This document shows, piece after piece, positions 33,316-43,888 of a DNA stretch of 64,000 nt. Numbering within the stretch: the first letter of the stretch is position 1; every line of letters begins with the position of its first letter. The notes beneath the pieces are model-generated. The model saw only the letters and a list, made by a program, of their open reading frames with translations. It was not told where the DNA came from and searched no databases. Position numbers and translations under genes: made by a program. Origin of the DNA: Schistocephalus solidus (lineage: Eukaryota; Platyhelminthes; Cestoda; Diphyllobothriidea; Diphyllobothriidae); assembly GCA_017591395.1 (NCBI GenBank), contig WEDG01005622.1, positions 62,001 through 126,000 of the forward strand, in the 5' to 3' direction.

Positions 33316-33380
33316 GATCGCTGGGACTGTAAGTTTATTCGCCTGAGGTTTTGGGTTACAAATCAAACCCATCTTCAGAA
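33316..33380 (-). ncRNA. Penelope-type hammerhead motif, inactive
   Basis: On the minus strand: CTGAAGA, stem GGGTT/AACCC with loop TGATTTGT, then AAAA where GAAA is required, CTC, and AGGCGAATAAACTTAC. The tail resembles the palindrome at 48.4 kb. The lost G makes cleavage unlikely. No Penelope coding remnant is adjacent. Confidence 0.7.
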
Positions 33381-33628
33381 TTTATCCGATTCTAGCGGCT
33401 GCCGATGTCGCCACGAACAACAGATGCGGATTTACCAAACAGCTGTATGAATAAAACCCCGAAAGGTAAGTCAGGCCGCGCAAAAATGACGCTGAGGTTA
33501 AATAAACAAAGACCAGACAGAATTTCTTGACGTGAACGAAGGCGTGTGCTGAGGTAACAGACTTGAATGGGACGGACAGAAAAGGAGGGTCATCACAAAA
33601 AATGTGAGGAACAGTAAGGAGTACATAC

Positions 33629-33758
33629 CGTAAGGAAGAAGAGGTGATACAATATCTGCAGCAGATAAGTGGCATATTCACGGATTGATGAGACAGCACT
33701 CTCGCTGAAAACCATGGCCAATACGAGCATCGCAGTTTTGTTGCAGGCGAAGTTGGGA
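33629..33758 (-). CDS. fry: fry exon 12 of window: AMLVLAMVFSESA helix
   Basis: It encodes CNKTAMLVLAMVFSESAVSS then IREYATYLLQILYHLFFLT, matching the Furry helix pair CDT-MLLNLILFKA-DSSR-IYE-AMQLLQIL. The donor GTATGT is strong. The acceptor is a weak TTGAAG because an in-frame TGA lies just upstream. A nicer acceptor TTTTCAG at about 33710 would drop conserved residues, so I prefer the longer exon. Confidence 0.78.
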
Positions 33759-34190
33759 CTTCAAAAGGCAGACATTAATTGTAGCAAGGAATTCAAATAT
33801 TAAAATGCAGCCGAAATAATAGTCTTAGTGAATACGCACAAAATACAGAGCAACTAACGTCAGCCTCCCTAATGCGCTCAGTAAAAAATTATCCTTAAGC
33901 AATTAAATAATACTTAACTTAAAGCCATAAGTAACTGCCAAGTTTCCTGTTCCAGGAGCGTCCCCCTCTGCAACCGCCTAAAAAGTTTTACAACGATACC
34001 TCTTAAATGATGATTCAGTGCGCTTGTGATAAATTCCTGCTGGACTGCAAAGAACCAAAAAGGCATCTTGGGGTTTCCGACTGGAGCGGAGGAGAGCAGC
34101 ATTACGGATGAGTGCCCTGCAATGGGCGACGTGGTAAACGCATTGCACCATCACGGGACCAAACATGCGACACTGCCACGTGTGGTGGCA
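33759..34190. other. intron sequence, nothing recognised
   Basis: Upstream of exon 12 in gene sense; nothing found. Confidence 0.4.
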
Positions 34191-34194
34191 CACA

Positions 34195-34785
34195 TGACCG
34201 TTCGACCATCGGTTTCGACGATGTCCACCATATGCTCCACAGCATGGTAGCACAAGGACAGTGATTTGCACGTGGATTAGATTTAAGGGATAGTAGACTT
34301 TCATTGCAGCTACCGCACTCTCTCTCTCTTCCCTCACCTGCCTTTTCCCGGTGTCCAGACAGAGCCAAGAAGACCAGAGGCGGGGTCGGGCGCAGGTGGC
34401 TGGGGCAGCTAGAGGCGCCCCTGGACATGCAACTATAAATTGCAAAACTGACTGGTGCAGCGTTAGCTTGCACCTACGTGTGCCACCACGTCCACCCAGG
34501 TTCAGTATTTGTTATGAGTTCTCAATGTGAATAACGCCTGCCATGCCCTGATATGGTCCCGTTGTTCATTCAGCGCGTCTACCACGCAGCCCCTTAATGG
34601 GGCACGGTGGCACACATAGGCGCATGTTCGCGCCGCGCCAGCCATCTGCGTCCGATCCTACCGCGGGTCCAGGAGAGTCACAGGATACGGGAAGTACGGT
34701 AGATGTTTCGAAAGTCTATTCTAAATAATTAACTTATTCACGCGCAAGTAACCGTCCCTGCGCCCACCATACTCTGCAGCAAACC
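34195..34785. repeat. full S3 copy (minus) followed by a partial copy (plus)
   Basis: 34195-34608 is a complete minus-strand copy, from GACCGTTCGACCATCGGTTT to CACGCAGCCCCTTAATGGGG. It is joined to a plus-strand partial copy (34609-34785) with GCCGCGCCAGCCATCTGCGT and GCAAGTAACCGTCCCTGCGC. The pair forms a loose inverted repeat. Confidence 0.75.
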
Positions 34786-35316
34786 GTATAAGAACTCTAG
34801 CCCGAAAAAAGCATTTAGAAATGCACTCTGATTGCAATTGCACAAGAAAAGTTTGCTACAGCAATCTGAACTACCTAACGAAATTAAGTAGCATTAAAGT
34901 AAGCCTTTTTCACAACAGGGAGTTCTTGTACCTCACTCTTACCCACCTTCTTACCAGTTGCCTTTCAACTCTTCACGCGATAAGCATACGTATGCGGATT
35001 GTTCTAGTCCTCAAAAATATAAAACTTTACGCGTATTTCAGAGCCTAAATGCAAAAAAATTAAAATCAGAAGTCGTTTTTGCTGGACAAATAGCCGGCCG
35101 CAATGGAGGAGGGTTTTGATAAAGAGCAAGAACAATTATGCAGTCAGAAATCCTTGCTTCTAATATTACGCGGTAGTAAATAAAAAAAGCATGTTTTAAA
35201 ATTGAGAAGTTAACTAACAGCAATCGTAATAATTTTCAGCATTGGAAGGCATGTACAAACACCGGTGACAATGAAGAGGCAATCTAAAAGGACGCACTTC
35301 GAAATAAACTTCCTAC
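34786..35316. other. intron sequence, nothing recognised
   Basis: AT-rich. This is where a missing micro-exon between exons 11 and 12, if real, could lie. None was identified. Confidence 0.4.
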
Positions 35317-35455
35317 AGATAACAATAAGGACGGCCTCCACGATATTCAGAGTACTTGTGTAACAGCGATCGATAAGAAAATCCAGCAGCAAAGGCATCT
35401 CTGGATTCATGTCAAGTAGAAGAGCCAGGGTCTCCTCACCGAGTTGGCGAAAGAG
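35317..35455 (-). CDS. fry: fry exon 11 of window: LLLDMNPEM-DRCYTST block
   Basis: Acceptor CTTCTCAG, phase 0, joining to exon 10 as LDI-LFRQLGEETLALLLDM. It continues NPEMPLLLDFLIDRCYTST, equivalent to the family LLLELNP-(12 residues)-DRCYTGS. The proposed donor GTAGGA gives phase 1, whereas exon 12 needs phase 2, so either the donor is elsewhere or a small exon is missing in the 1.5 kb intron below 35317. Confidence 0.85.
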
Positions 35456-35549
35456 CTGAGAAGAGGATAGGAACGTCACTGGGTTATGCGGGAGAGGCAT
35501 GCATGTACAGTAAAAGTTAAAAGCGCGGAGAGGAGAGTAGTGGACTCAC

Positions 35550-36513
35550 TATGTCCAGCCGACGACCGCCAGCAGCACTAATCACGAGAGAACGTAGGCT
35601 GTCCTCCAGTCGAATGTTTGACGCCGTCGATTTACTCAGACTCCCCTGCAGAGCGGTGGACAATACACCGAAGCTTACGACCGGACAGCCCCACATCCAG
35701 GGACTCAGCAGGAGTTTGGCGTCACGGCACATGAGCAGACCACAGAGCCAGTGAAAGACGTAGCCAGGAGGCGGCGAAGTGGACGGCCTGTTTGTGGCGC
35801 TGACGTGTGTTCGAGTGGACACCGGGAGGATAGTTGAAGTTGGTGCAGAGGAAGCGGTCGGGAAAGTGGCAGTGACGGCTGCACCGGCAACACCCAGTGG
35901 GGCAGTTGGCTGACTGTCGACACCAGAAGTCGATGCCGTCGCCGCCGCCGCAGCGGCTGTGGTGACGGTGGCCGCGCTGGTCGAAGAGGTGGACACTGTT
36001 GTCAGGCTAAAACTGCTCGACTGGGCCATGAGAGCGAGTTCGTCGCTACCGCCGCCGCCACCAGCAGCGGCGGTAGCTCGTGTCCCACCATCTCCGCCGC
36101 TACTTGTAACACTGCAACTCATACTTCGAACGTGAGCCGGCTGCAATGACGGCGCAGTTGCGGCGGCGGCGGCGGCAGCAGTGGGTGGAATGAGGAAGAG
36201 GGCGCAGGGGTCGAAAATGGGTCCACAGCATACGACTGCACCCATGGCCTGATTGGCGTACCAAATCAGTTCTAACCAGAGGCTACTGTCGACACCGGTC
36301 AGACTTTTGGCGTACTGATCACTGTCGTCGGTGGGGGAGGCTTGGTCGGCGGAGTTGATGGAGGCCATAGCAACCACCAGATCCCCGGACACGTGATCAA
36401 CCAGGCTGTAGGGAGAGGCGACGGTGGCGGCAGCGGCAAGCGTGGGTTTGTATGCCAGGCCGAATTTCCCGAAACTTGGTTCAGATGTGTTGTTTTGTGA
36501 CCACTTCGTGTCA
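35550..36513 (-). CDS. fry: fry exon 10 of window: AVVCCGPIFD block with a long low-complexity insert
   Basis: 964 bases, acceptor CACCTCCAG, donor GTGAGT, phases consistent on both sides. The start carries a family-like segment (WLELIWYANQAMGAVVCCGP then IFDPCALF). About 150 residues rich in Ala, Thr, Ser and Gly follow. The conserved part resumes at GYVFHWLCGLLMCRDAKLLL, matching the vertebrate motif around GYLYKWLDNIL. The insertion lies where relatives have only a few residues, so it is a lineage-specific expansion, probably a disordered loop between helices. Confidence 0.88.
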
Positions 36514-37317
36514 CTGGAGGTGTGCAAAGCATGAAGGGATGAGAAAAATTATGTCAAAAATTACCGAAGGACAGAGGGTGAGGGTCTTTCTGTAACTGTA
36601 CGAGATCGAGACCACAGTATTACAGAGAATTAGTTGAAGCCTCTGACAGAAGTGCATAAGATGGTTACGAAAGCTGTAACTTTTAGCCTTAAGTAACCCA
36701 GTTTCAGTTCAGTTATGAGCCATAGGGGTACTCTACTGCCGTCTAAAATAGGCACGCAAGCTACAACAAAACAAATGCTGGAAAAAAAGGAAACAAGTCT
36801 AAATAGGTGGAAAAAATTCTATTTATGGAGCCTGAATCCGAACGAAGAATAAGCAGGAAATATGATGCCAACTGGAGCTCTACAAAAATCCCAGTCTAAA
36901 ATGGCTGCTTAAGCAGCATGCATTCTGTCCCGTACTTTTCGATACATTTGTAATTCCAAACAAACTTTGTAGAAAACATACCGAAATCATACTTGTACCC
37001 ATTCTGTAGCAAATTACGAATTCATGAAAGCGTCTACTCAAAGGAAAAGCATATTGCAGTTTAAAAACACTTTTAATCTCTGAATAATTATTAAGCCGAC
37101 TTGCTGCTGCATAGCCGTTAAGGATTAATAAAACTGAAAACTTTACGCTTTCTAGTTAAGAAAAATAGTTCATTTTAGATGCCATTTAGGACCCGTAATA
37201 CTTCGCAATACGCATGAGCATATGCAATGCCATTTGAATAAACACTTGACGGTCTTAAGAATATCTTAATTGCAAGTTATTGTACACCGAACGCAACCTG
37301 TTTTGGACAAAAATTGA
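36514..37317. other. intron sequence, nothing recognised
   Basis: AT-rich, possibly related to other AT-rich intron repeats but with no clear match seen. Confidence 0.4.
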
Positions 37318-37466
37318 TAGAAGAAGAAGACGAGGAGGAGGAGGAGGAGGAGAAGGAGGCGGAGGAGGAGGAGGAGGAGGAGGAGGAGGAGGAGGAGAGG
37401 AGGAGGAGGAGGAGGAGGAGGAGGAGGAGGAGGAGGAGGAGGAGGAGGAGGAGGAGGAGGAGGAGT
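37318..37466. repeat. (GGA)n polypurine microsatellite
   Basis: AGAAGAAGAC then almost uninterrupted GGAGGAGGAGG for about 140 bases, ending GGAGGAGTAAG. On the transcribed strand of fry this is a long CCT tract inside the intron between exons 9 and 10. It can form triplex DNA in principle. Confidence 0.95.
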
Positions 37467-37821
37467 AAGTTACTACAAAATGCATTCAGGAGAGGACGAA
37501 ATTGTTTATGCATTCTAAGAAATAGGCCTGTATTTATTGGAACACTGGAATTTAACGCAAATGCATACTATTAAAGTCATCCTTTGAAGAGGAGTGTGCC
37601 ATTGGTAGGCTGTCGGAAAAAAGGCGCACGTAAAAGCCGACATCCTGACGTGACAAAGGTAGCTTGGAATTATCCCCCCGCCTGATAGTGAGTATTAAAT
37701 CCGCACCTGCGGACGATTTCTTACCGATATCAAACTTTAGAATTTCAGTCAACCTTCTTATACGATACGCCATCTGCTGTATTACACTCTCTCATTGGAA
37801 ACGGTCTGGCTTTGTGCTCAC
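37467..37821. other. intron sequence, nothing firm
   Basis: The stretch around 37608-37650 (GTCGGAAAAAAGGCGCACGT, AAAGCCGACATCCTGACGTG) resembles 40790-40830 (GTCGGAAAGAAGTTGGTTCG, AAAGCCGGCATCCTAAAGTG), suggesting a further AT-rich repeat family. Confidence 0.45.
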
Positions 37822-37921
37822 CTTCCATTGTGAATGTGCTCGTAAAACCCGCTCCAACGAGAGAAGAGGAGAAAGAGGGCTCGGCGCAAAGACGCGGACA
37901 GGAACTTCTGTCGTTTTTCTC
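37822..37921 (-). CDS. fry: fry exon 9 of window: short SLRRALFLLFSRW exon
   Basis: A 100-base exon with a strong acceptor (TTTCTTTTCAG) and a consensus donor (GTGAGC). It encodes EKRQKFLSASLRRALFLLFS plus RWSGFYEHIHNG, which corresponds to the family helix SLR-SLF-LF-HWAG. The 3' phase matches exon 10. The 5' phase does not match the proposed end of exon 8, so a micro-exon or a different exon 8 donor is needed. Confidence 0.85.
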
Positions 37922-38570
37922 CTGAAAAGAAATCACTGTTTTTAGGAGGGCAGCAAAAGCAAAGAGACATGCGATGCGATGTCGGGTAAACGACCTTGAA
38001 AAGGCCAATTAAAACGGAGCTTGCCGTGCTGCAAGGCGCTAGCTCGAAAAAGATGACACTTTTCCTTCTACACGCTCTGAGAACAATCATTTTCCGGCGG
38101 TATAACCCTTTAAAACCCCGGACGCAGTCGTTATCAACAACCTCTTTACCATCCGTACTAGCATCACTAGCACTTGCGAAGAAGCAAGTCAATTACGATT
38201 TACGATTAGAGGTCAATGACAGGTGGCATATTTAAACTTAAGACGGTATGAACATTCACACAGTAGCAACAGGCCCTGCTTGTGACCTGAAACATGAGGT
38301 TAGATATGATCGACTTACGACAGTCAATAAGACAGGGTGACGATCAAGTCTTCCTTGGCTCCGCTGGTACTGTTACCTCCATTAACACCGGTCCCCATGT
38401 GACTGGCTGCGGGGGCCCCAGCCGCAGATTGAGTTCAAAGGTGCAAGAAGCCACGCACGTGCCGTAACCCAGTCGGAGAGCACCCCATCAAAGTAGAAAC
38501 AATTCCTATACTCGAAAGTAGCTTCCCATTTTACTCTAAACATGGTCGCGGAAAGAAAATGAGTGGACAT
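37922..38570. other. intron sequence, nothing recognised
   Basis: Between exon 9 and the S3 copy. A small exon is expected by phase between exons 8 and 9, but I could not identify one. Confidence 0.4.
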
Positions 38571-38985
38571 GACAGTTCGAACGTCGTATTCGAAGACGTC
38601 CACCGTGTGCCCCAGAGCCAGGAGGCTCAGAGACAGTAACTTGTGCATGAATTATGATTTTAGTGAGAGTAGATTTGGGTGGCATCTACTGCAAGCTCTC
38701 CTCCCGCATTTGACCCAGTGTCATGACTAAGTCAAGAAGACCGATGGCGGGAGAAGACGCAGGTGGTTGGCGTGACCGGAGCTGCCCCTAGACGTGCCAA
38801 CACACCTGGCTTGCATTTCACGGAGTGGGAGTGTCATATGGAACACAATCAGTCTGCCAGTCGGTCACTGATACCCACTGGGATAGCTACGCGGTTCAAT
38901 TTATGTCATCAGTTGGCAAGCTGCTTAGCCACGGCTTTCGGTGCACCGCGAAACTTTCCAGCGCGTCGGAGTGTTTATAAGGGAC
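38571..38985 (-). repeat. S3 long variant
   Basis: GACAGTTCGAACGTCGTATT, GTAGATTTGGGTGGCATCTA, then the long-variant module with TTTCACGGAGTGGGAGTGTC and AGCCACGGCTTTCGGTGCAC. Minus strand. Confidence 0.75.
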
Positions 38986-39043
38986 ACAACAGTTTTTCAT
39001 CACACACAAAACACGGTCGGGTAACACAAGCGGACGGACATAC

Positions 39044-39639
39044 GTAGTCAGGTGCCGGATCAGATCACGGATGAAGATGCAGAAGAAGAGGCGGCCCTCG
39101 GCTATCAGCGCAGGATCAGGCAGGGCCTGAGCGTGCGAGGAGGATGAGGAGGAGGCAGAGGCAGCGGTGGCGGCAACAGAGGCGGCGGTGGTAGTTGTGT
39201 TGACAGCGGCAGCACTGGAGGCAGTGGCAGCGGTCGACGGCGGAGGCGGAGCTAGTGTTGCAGGGGTACTTGTCGCCGAGGAGGCGGCAAGGGCCCCTGC
39301 GGGGGTCACAGAGGCGGCGGTGGTTGCCGCAACTCCGCCAGCGGCGCTGGAGAGCCGGGGCCCGCGGCGGCGGCAGCGGCGACCGTATTAGCGGCTCCGA
39401 CAACGTTGTTGGAGCCACTATCCCCAGCGCTGGTCGAGGAGGCTGCGGAAATGGCAATCGCAGTACCAGCCGTCGCGGGCGCGGCTGCATACTGCCCGAG
39501 GAGGCTTGTTTGAGCTCCCACGCTGGTCACAACCACGGAGGTCGGCTCGGAGACGGACTCGAGGTAGGCGCGGGTCCATTCAATAAAATTGACCAGCACG
39601 GGTAGGAGACCACCCTGGTTAGTGGTAATGTAGGACTCA
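39044..39639 (-). CDS. fry: fry exon 8 of window: low-complexity Ala-rich exon with an unresolved frame change
   Basis: The 5' part (acceptor CCGCTAG) reads ESYITTNQGGLLPVLVNFIE then WTRAYLES, the family segment after DILRV. The 3' part, in a different frame, reads EGRLFFCIFIRDLIRHLTTY, also a Furry helix. Between them lies an Ala/Thr/Ser/Pro-rich region. The first frame meets TGA near 39307; the second opens only below about 39390. A short intron removing a length of 2 mod 3 would join them, for instance from GTATGC near 39494 to CCCGCAG near 39302. A genuine frameshift or an assembly error are alternatives. The span given is the outer limits. Confidence 0.75.
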
Positions 39640-40268
39640 CTAGCGGGTGAGGTGGATATGGGAGAAATAACGGGATTACGAAAAATTTTGGGATGTCAGG
39701 ACAAAGGCTAGAAGTGGAAACAGTAGGTCAAGAGGACGGACTTAGTCTTTGAGAAACAGAGTAGTTTACACATATAAACAGAAAAAAACTGAGAAATCAC
39801 AATTCACAGGGCAGAGGGAGACTAAAGAGACGTCCGGATATTGATTGACACTCTGGAGTGAAACCACGATGACCATATGAAGGGCCTCATGATATTGTGC
39901 TGCACAATTTGACCCTCCATGACCATCGCAAAGTGATGGTCGATTTTCAGTGCGAGGATAGCTAAAGCCGTACCCAATACCGTAACGAGGGGGGAAAATA
40001 AGTTTTAACGACCGCGTAAGGCAAATTTTCATTTCATGGGTTCAATAAGTGCTGCCTATCCTAATTACAAGCAACGATGTGTGTGCGTGTGCATAAGAAA
40101 AAACGCAAGCGAGTAGACCGCAAAATTCCAATGCGTATTTAAACTTCCTGGTGATCTTTTGTGAACATTAAGTCAACAGCAACAGCTCGACACAAACATA
40201 CGAGTCACCAATCAAAATGCAAACAGAGAGAAACGTAAGAATGGTGGGGAAGGGGGGCGAAAACATAC
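39640..40268. other. intron sequence, nothing recognised
   Basis: Between exons 7 and 8; contains a short GTGTGTGCGTGTG stretch near 40080. No element recognised. Confidence 0.45.
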
Positions 40269-40418
40269 GCATGTTGGAAGACAGCGTTCTTGGCCATGTG
40301 TGCGAGCAGACGGATGAGGGAGACACGAAGAATATCCCGACGACGTCTACGTCGGACATTCTCCTGTTTTCGTTCAGTGGTGTCCTTCAGAATCGGGTGT
40401 AAATCTTCAAGAACATCA
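40269..40418 (-). CDS. fry: fry exon 7 of window: basic 'RRRRRRDILRV' motif
   Basis: A 150-base exon with acceptor TGCTTTTAG and donor GTATGT. It encodes DVLEDLHPILKDTTERKQEN followed by VRRRRRRDILRVSLIRLLAH, which is the most conserved motif of animal Furry proteins (LHPI, the E-R-EN stretch, an Arg run and DILRV). The last codon is split as GC|T and completed by exon 8. No insertion interrupts this motif. Confidence 0.94.
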
Positions 40419-41384
40419 CTAAAAGCAAAGGAAAACGACTAGTATAAGACGCGAGCAAGGAAAATAAAGAACTAGGGGCTTAGAGGCATTTCGTCACATC
40501 CTTAAGTACACTGTACACCTTTACTATCTCGGTGGTAGCATAAGCATACGAAATTTCGCTCACGCCAGGATTCTGACTTTTGAAGGTTTTTTTTTCAGCC
40601 ACATGGAAACTTTTTAAAAACGAATACTGGCATTCCTTCAAGTATAAAAGCTGAAGATATAATTGGTTATTTAAACAGAAGATGAATGAATATTATGGGG
40701 CGTGCTTAATATAAAAGATATCTGAATGCATAAGAGCATGGAAAATCAATGCAAAAATAGATACTCCTTAATCATTCTTTGCAGGCGGTCGGAAAGAAGT
40801 TGGTTCGAAAGCCGGCATCCTAAAGTGACTGGAGTATTTTATGATTATTTTGTCCGCTAGGCATTACTAGAATCATCAATAAGTACTCTTTCTCATATCG
40901 AAAACAAACTTCAAAACTAGAATTAAAAGCGGTAATTTTGGTCCCTACACCATCTTTTGGCAAAAAATCTTCAATTTCTGCTTGTTCCGAACTATGCAAC
41001 CGTTTGGGGAAACGCTGTAAAGGCATTTTGAGGAAGAAAACGGGACATCGCTTTGCCAGCCTAAGGAAATGATCAGATACGTCAACAGAAATCACCAGCA
41101 CAGTGCCAGCCCGTGGCCTCCCTTCCAGGCTATTAAACTCAATGATCTACTCCAGGTGAGTTCAAATGCAGGATCGGGCCGGAGGCGTGGATATTGACGA
41201 CAATTAAAGCAGCACCAGAAGCGGTTATTTCAGTCTCCACTGCGTTGGATTTAAAGTTGCTCGATGACGAATGAACGAGGCTCAGGTGCTGTAAATCCCG
41301 GTTTATATAAGGGGGGCTGATGACGTCTACTGTGTCAGAAATGGTCATTCCAGTCTCCCTGGTCTTTTGCCGATAACGTTCTCC
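40419..41384. other. intron sequence with a diffuse AT-rich repeat
   Basis: The part 40550-40990 shares short stretches with 37.6, 43.6 and 59.2 kb (TCACGCCAG-ATTCTG, CAGGCGGTCGGAAAGAAG). I suspect an old dispersed element but could not define its ends. Confidence 0.4.
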
Positions 41385-41660
41385 TGCCTATAGTACTAGC
41401 CGCTGTGCGGCTGCTCGCGGGGCTCGAGAGAGCCCCAAGACGCATTGGGACGATCGGTGAGCGCCCATCCGTCATCATTAATATTTCCGACCGACACCGA
41501 CAGGACGATGGGTAGAGCATCGAACTTCTAACCAACAGGTCGGGAGTTCAAACCTCGGGTTCGGCACCATCTGGAGTTGATTATGGCTGACTGACAACGG
41601 CTAATAGGCCAGAGATAGCCATTACAGTCTCCTAGGTCTACACTACTAGGCGCAGAGCGA
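41385..41660 (+). repeat. S1 tRNA-derived SINE
   Basis: CTATAGTACTAGCCGCTGTG, GGGGCTCGAGAGAGCCCCAA, a tRNA head GATGGGTAGAGCATCGAACT and B box GTCGGGAGTTCAAACCTCGG (41539-41558), then CTAATAGGCCAGAGATAGCC and TTACAGTCTCCTAGGTCTAC. Clear family member. Confidence 0.82.
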
Positions 41661-42138
41661 CTGCCTGTGGGCCTTTAGATTGAGAAAACACAACAAAACG
41701 AGAACCTCCCGTTAACGGATCAGAGGGAAGCACTTCCAACACAGCTTCCATTATTTTCTGCAGTTATATATCTAAAGACGGACTATCTTCAACCCACTCA
41801 GCGTGGTCTGCTAGCAACTGGTCATAGTCAAACGACCGTTAAACAGTGACATTACACAAAAAAAACACGACCTCACACAGCCTCTAAATGCTACTAACTA
41901 AGTTTTCTTCGATTATAAGGGTTTGGAAGATAAAACCTAAAATCCACACGAGGACTGTGCATGCGCGGTGGAGCATAGAAAGCGAACGGATGAGTAACTG
42001 GCGCCAGGCGTGTAAATATTTATGTCCTCTTCGTGGAAGTCGCACTTGCGTCAAAAACCGAAAGCGTGGTTTGTTATGGTCTAAGAGGGGCGGAGGCGAT
42101 GGGATGGTAGAGGGGAGGAGACGTGGCGGGGGGCTTAC
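41661..42138. other. intron sequence, nothing recognised
   Basis: Between the S1 copy and exon 6; nothing found. Confidence 0.4.
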
Positions 42139-42408
42139 CGGAAGGCTGCCGGTTGGATCCGGCTCAGACCACAGATGACGGATTCGCGCAGTTCTACCTG
42201 CTCGCAGCGCAGAAGCGGCAGAATGAGTTTGACCAGGTCACGTGCGTTCTCCTTTGCGGAAAGAAAGAGTTTGCTAGTAACGGGCGCAGGACGTTGGTGA
42301 GCCTCCTCCAGTCCCGCGGCAGTTGTTGGGCCGACGGTATTCGAGTCAAAAGTGGCCGCCGAAGATGCGCCGGCAGTGTTCGAGGGATTGGGCATAGATT
42401 CGACTGAC
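42139..42408 (-). CDS. fry: fry exon 6 of window: 'RESVICGLSRIQPAAFR' HEAT repeat
   Basis: Acceptor CCCCTTAG, donor GTAAGC. After a Ser/Thr/Ala linker the peptide reads KENARDLVKLILPLLRCEQV, then RESVICGLSRIQPAAFR, matching the highly conserved Furry helix pair ending in GLGRTNP-AFR. The final Arg codon is split and is completed by exon 7. This block feeds directly into the ELHPI motif of the next exon. Confidence 0.9.
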
Positions 42409-43094
42409 CTAAGGGGAATCACAATCAATAACATGGAAGCAGTTCAGTATGATTCGAGGGTAACATAGGCATTGTCTTGGAAAATCCAGGCAAAAGTTAA
42501 GAAAAAAGGGAGTAAGTGTGATGACACACATGGTCGATGAGCCCCAACCACGGAGCAGTTATGGTAGACTGAGTCCCTGTTGCGAGAAGCACGAATGATG
42601 GACCAGGACCAGCTTGACAGTAGACTATAGCGGTTTAAAAAATCCCATATCAATAACCCCAAAAGCCATACGACTGGTGTCTAAAAGAACGAAAAAAACG
42701 AGGAGGGGATTATACTTCGAATCGGCGCTTCGCTGTCAGAAGGCTGTTGCCATGAGATAGTAAAAAATAATAGAGTTCAAAAGATATAGCAAAAAAACAG
42801 ACAGGAGTTAACCCATAAACTTCGTTGATCAATGACAGAAACTGACAGTCTACAGGTTGGTAAGCGGTGGGGCCCACTCGAGTATTTAGATCAACTATTC
42901 GAAATGAAAAATTTAAGCTGATATAAGTAAGTACGCTGAATGCGCTGGGGGCTGTAAGCCGTTATATACATAAGACGCACATCTGAGCAATAATTTAGTC
43001 TTCCGATCTTGTTGGCTCATCGGTCACAGAATCTTCACTGGAGGTCCTCGATTGGTAAAACTCTGTGTTAATACTGGTCATTAAGATACTGTTG
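42409..43094. other. intron sequence, nothing recognised
   Basis: Between exon 6 and an S1 copy; nothing found. Confidence 0.4.
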
Positions 43095-43250
43095 GCTGGG
43101 TCGGCAAGCATAGCAACAGCCATTTGTTGATGAAGGTTTACCGATCGCTTAGGGGACTCGCTCGGCCAACAGCCGCACAGCGGGTAATAGTAGAATAGGC
43201 AGATGAATATTGCCGGAAAAGACCAGGGAGACTTGAACGGCTGATATTTC
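43095..43250 (-). repeat. S1 SINE, partial
   Basis: CAACAGCCGCACAGCGGGTA, AATAGGCAGATGAATATTGC and GGAGACTTGAACGGCTGATA are reverse complements of S1 body motifs. The tRNA head is missing. Confidence 0.7.
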
Positions 43251-43845
43251 AGTGGCAGCCTTATGATAAAAAATCCGCAGAAAGTTCTCCGTGCTTACTG
43301 AGACACTACAAGTCATATAGTTTTCGTGTAAAGTAAAACATACATTTCTATCCGCTATTAGGGAAGGGGTCGTGTAGGTCCCAGGATACCTTGCGAATAA
43401 TGTGAAAATACGCTATATAGTTCATAAGCAGCCACAATAAACGGATGGAAACGATACTGTTTGAATGGACAGTTCGCGGTCTTAAAAATGTACCCTTTCT
43501 TCAACCAAAAATTATAACTTTTACAAAATAAGTGCAACAACGGTAGTGCTGCACAGGTCACAGAAAATTAATCCAAAAAATCGTATTAGTTCAGTAATGG
43601 CTTTTTACGGACTGTAGTTTTTGCAGACGGCCAGAACGTAGGTCATTCCAAAGGCGGCATCTTTTCGTGTCGGAAATATTTTAGGATATTTCAACCCTAC
43701 TTGAGTAAGCCTTACTAATCGAAAAAAAAGTTCGCAATTTCACGAGCGAAATTTCTATCCATAAGAAATTCCAAAATCTTGCCCTAATTCATCATCAAAG
43801 ATCATGTACTTGCCAACTCAGTCGTCTGATTGCACGAATTTAGCG
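43251..43845. other. intron sequence, nothing firm
   Basis: The stretch near 43620 (TTTTGCAGACGGCCAGAACG) resembles the AT-rich family at 40.78 and 61.77 kb. Otherwise unassigned. Confidence 0.4.
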
Positions 43846-43888
43846 AGCATATGTTTGCTTTCGATAAATTCTCGTCAGGCCTTTATGT
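43846..43888 (-). ncRNA. hammerhead ribozyme core in left terminal repeat, copy 1
   Basis: Minus strand: AAAGGC, CTGACGA, GAATTTATC (short stem II G-A/U-C with loop ATTTA), GAAA, GC-AAACATAT-GC (stem III), TC, GC. This fits CUGANGA, stem II, GAAA, stem III, UH. Stem I is weak in this copy (GGC against GCU). Confidence 0.65.

Noticed and set aside
37255..37574. Poly-Glu, poly-Arg, poly-Gly, poly-Ser and poly-Pro open frames
   Set aside because: All come from the (GGA)n tract read in different frames and strands.
38896..39605. Several overlapping Gly/Arg-rich plus-strand frames
   Set aside because: Antisense shadows of the Ala/Thr-rich Furry exon 8.
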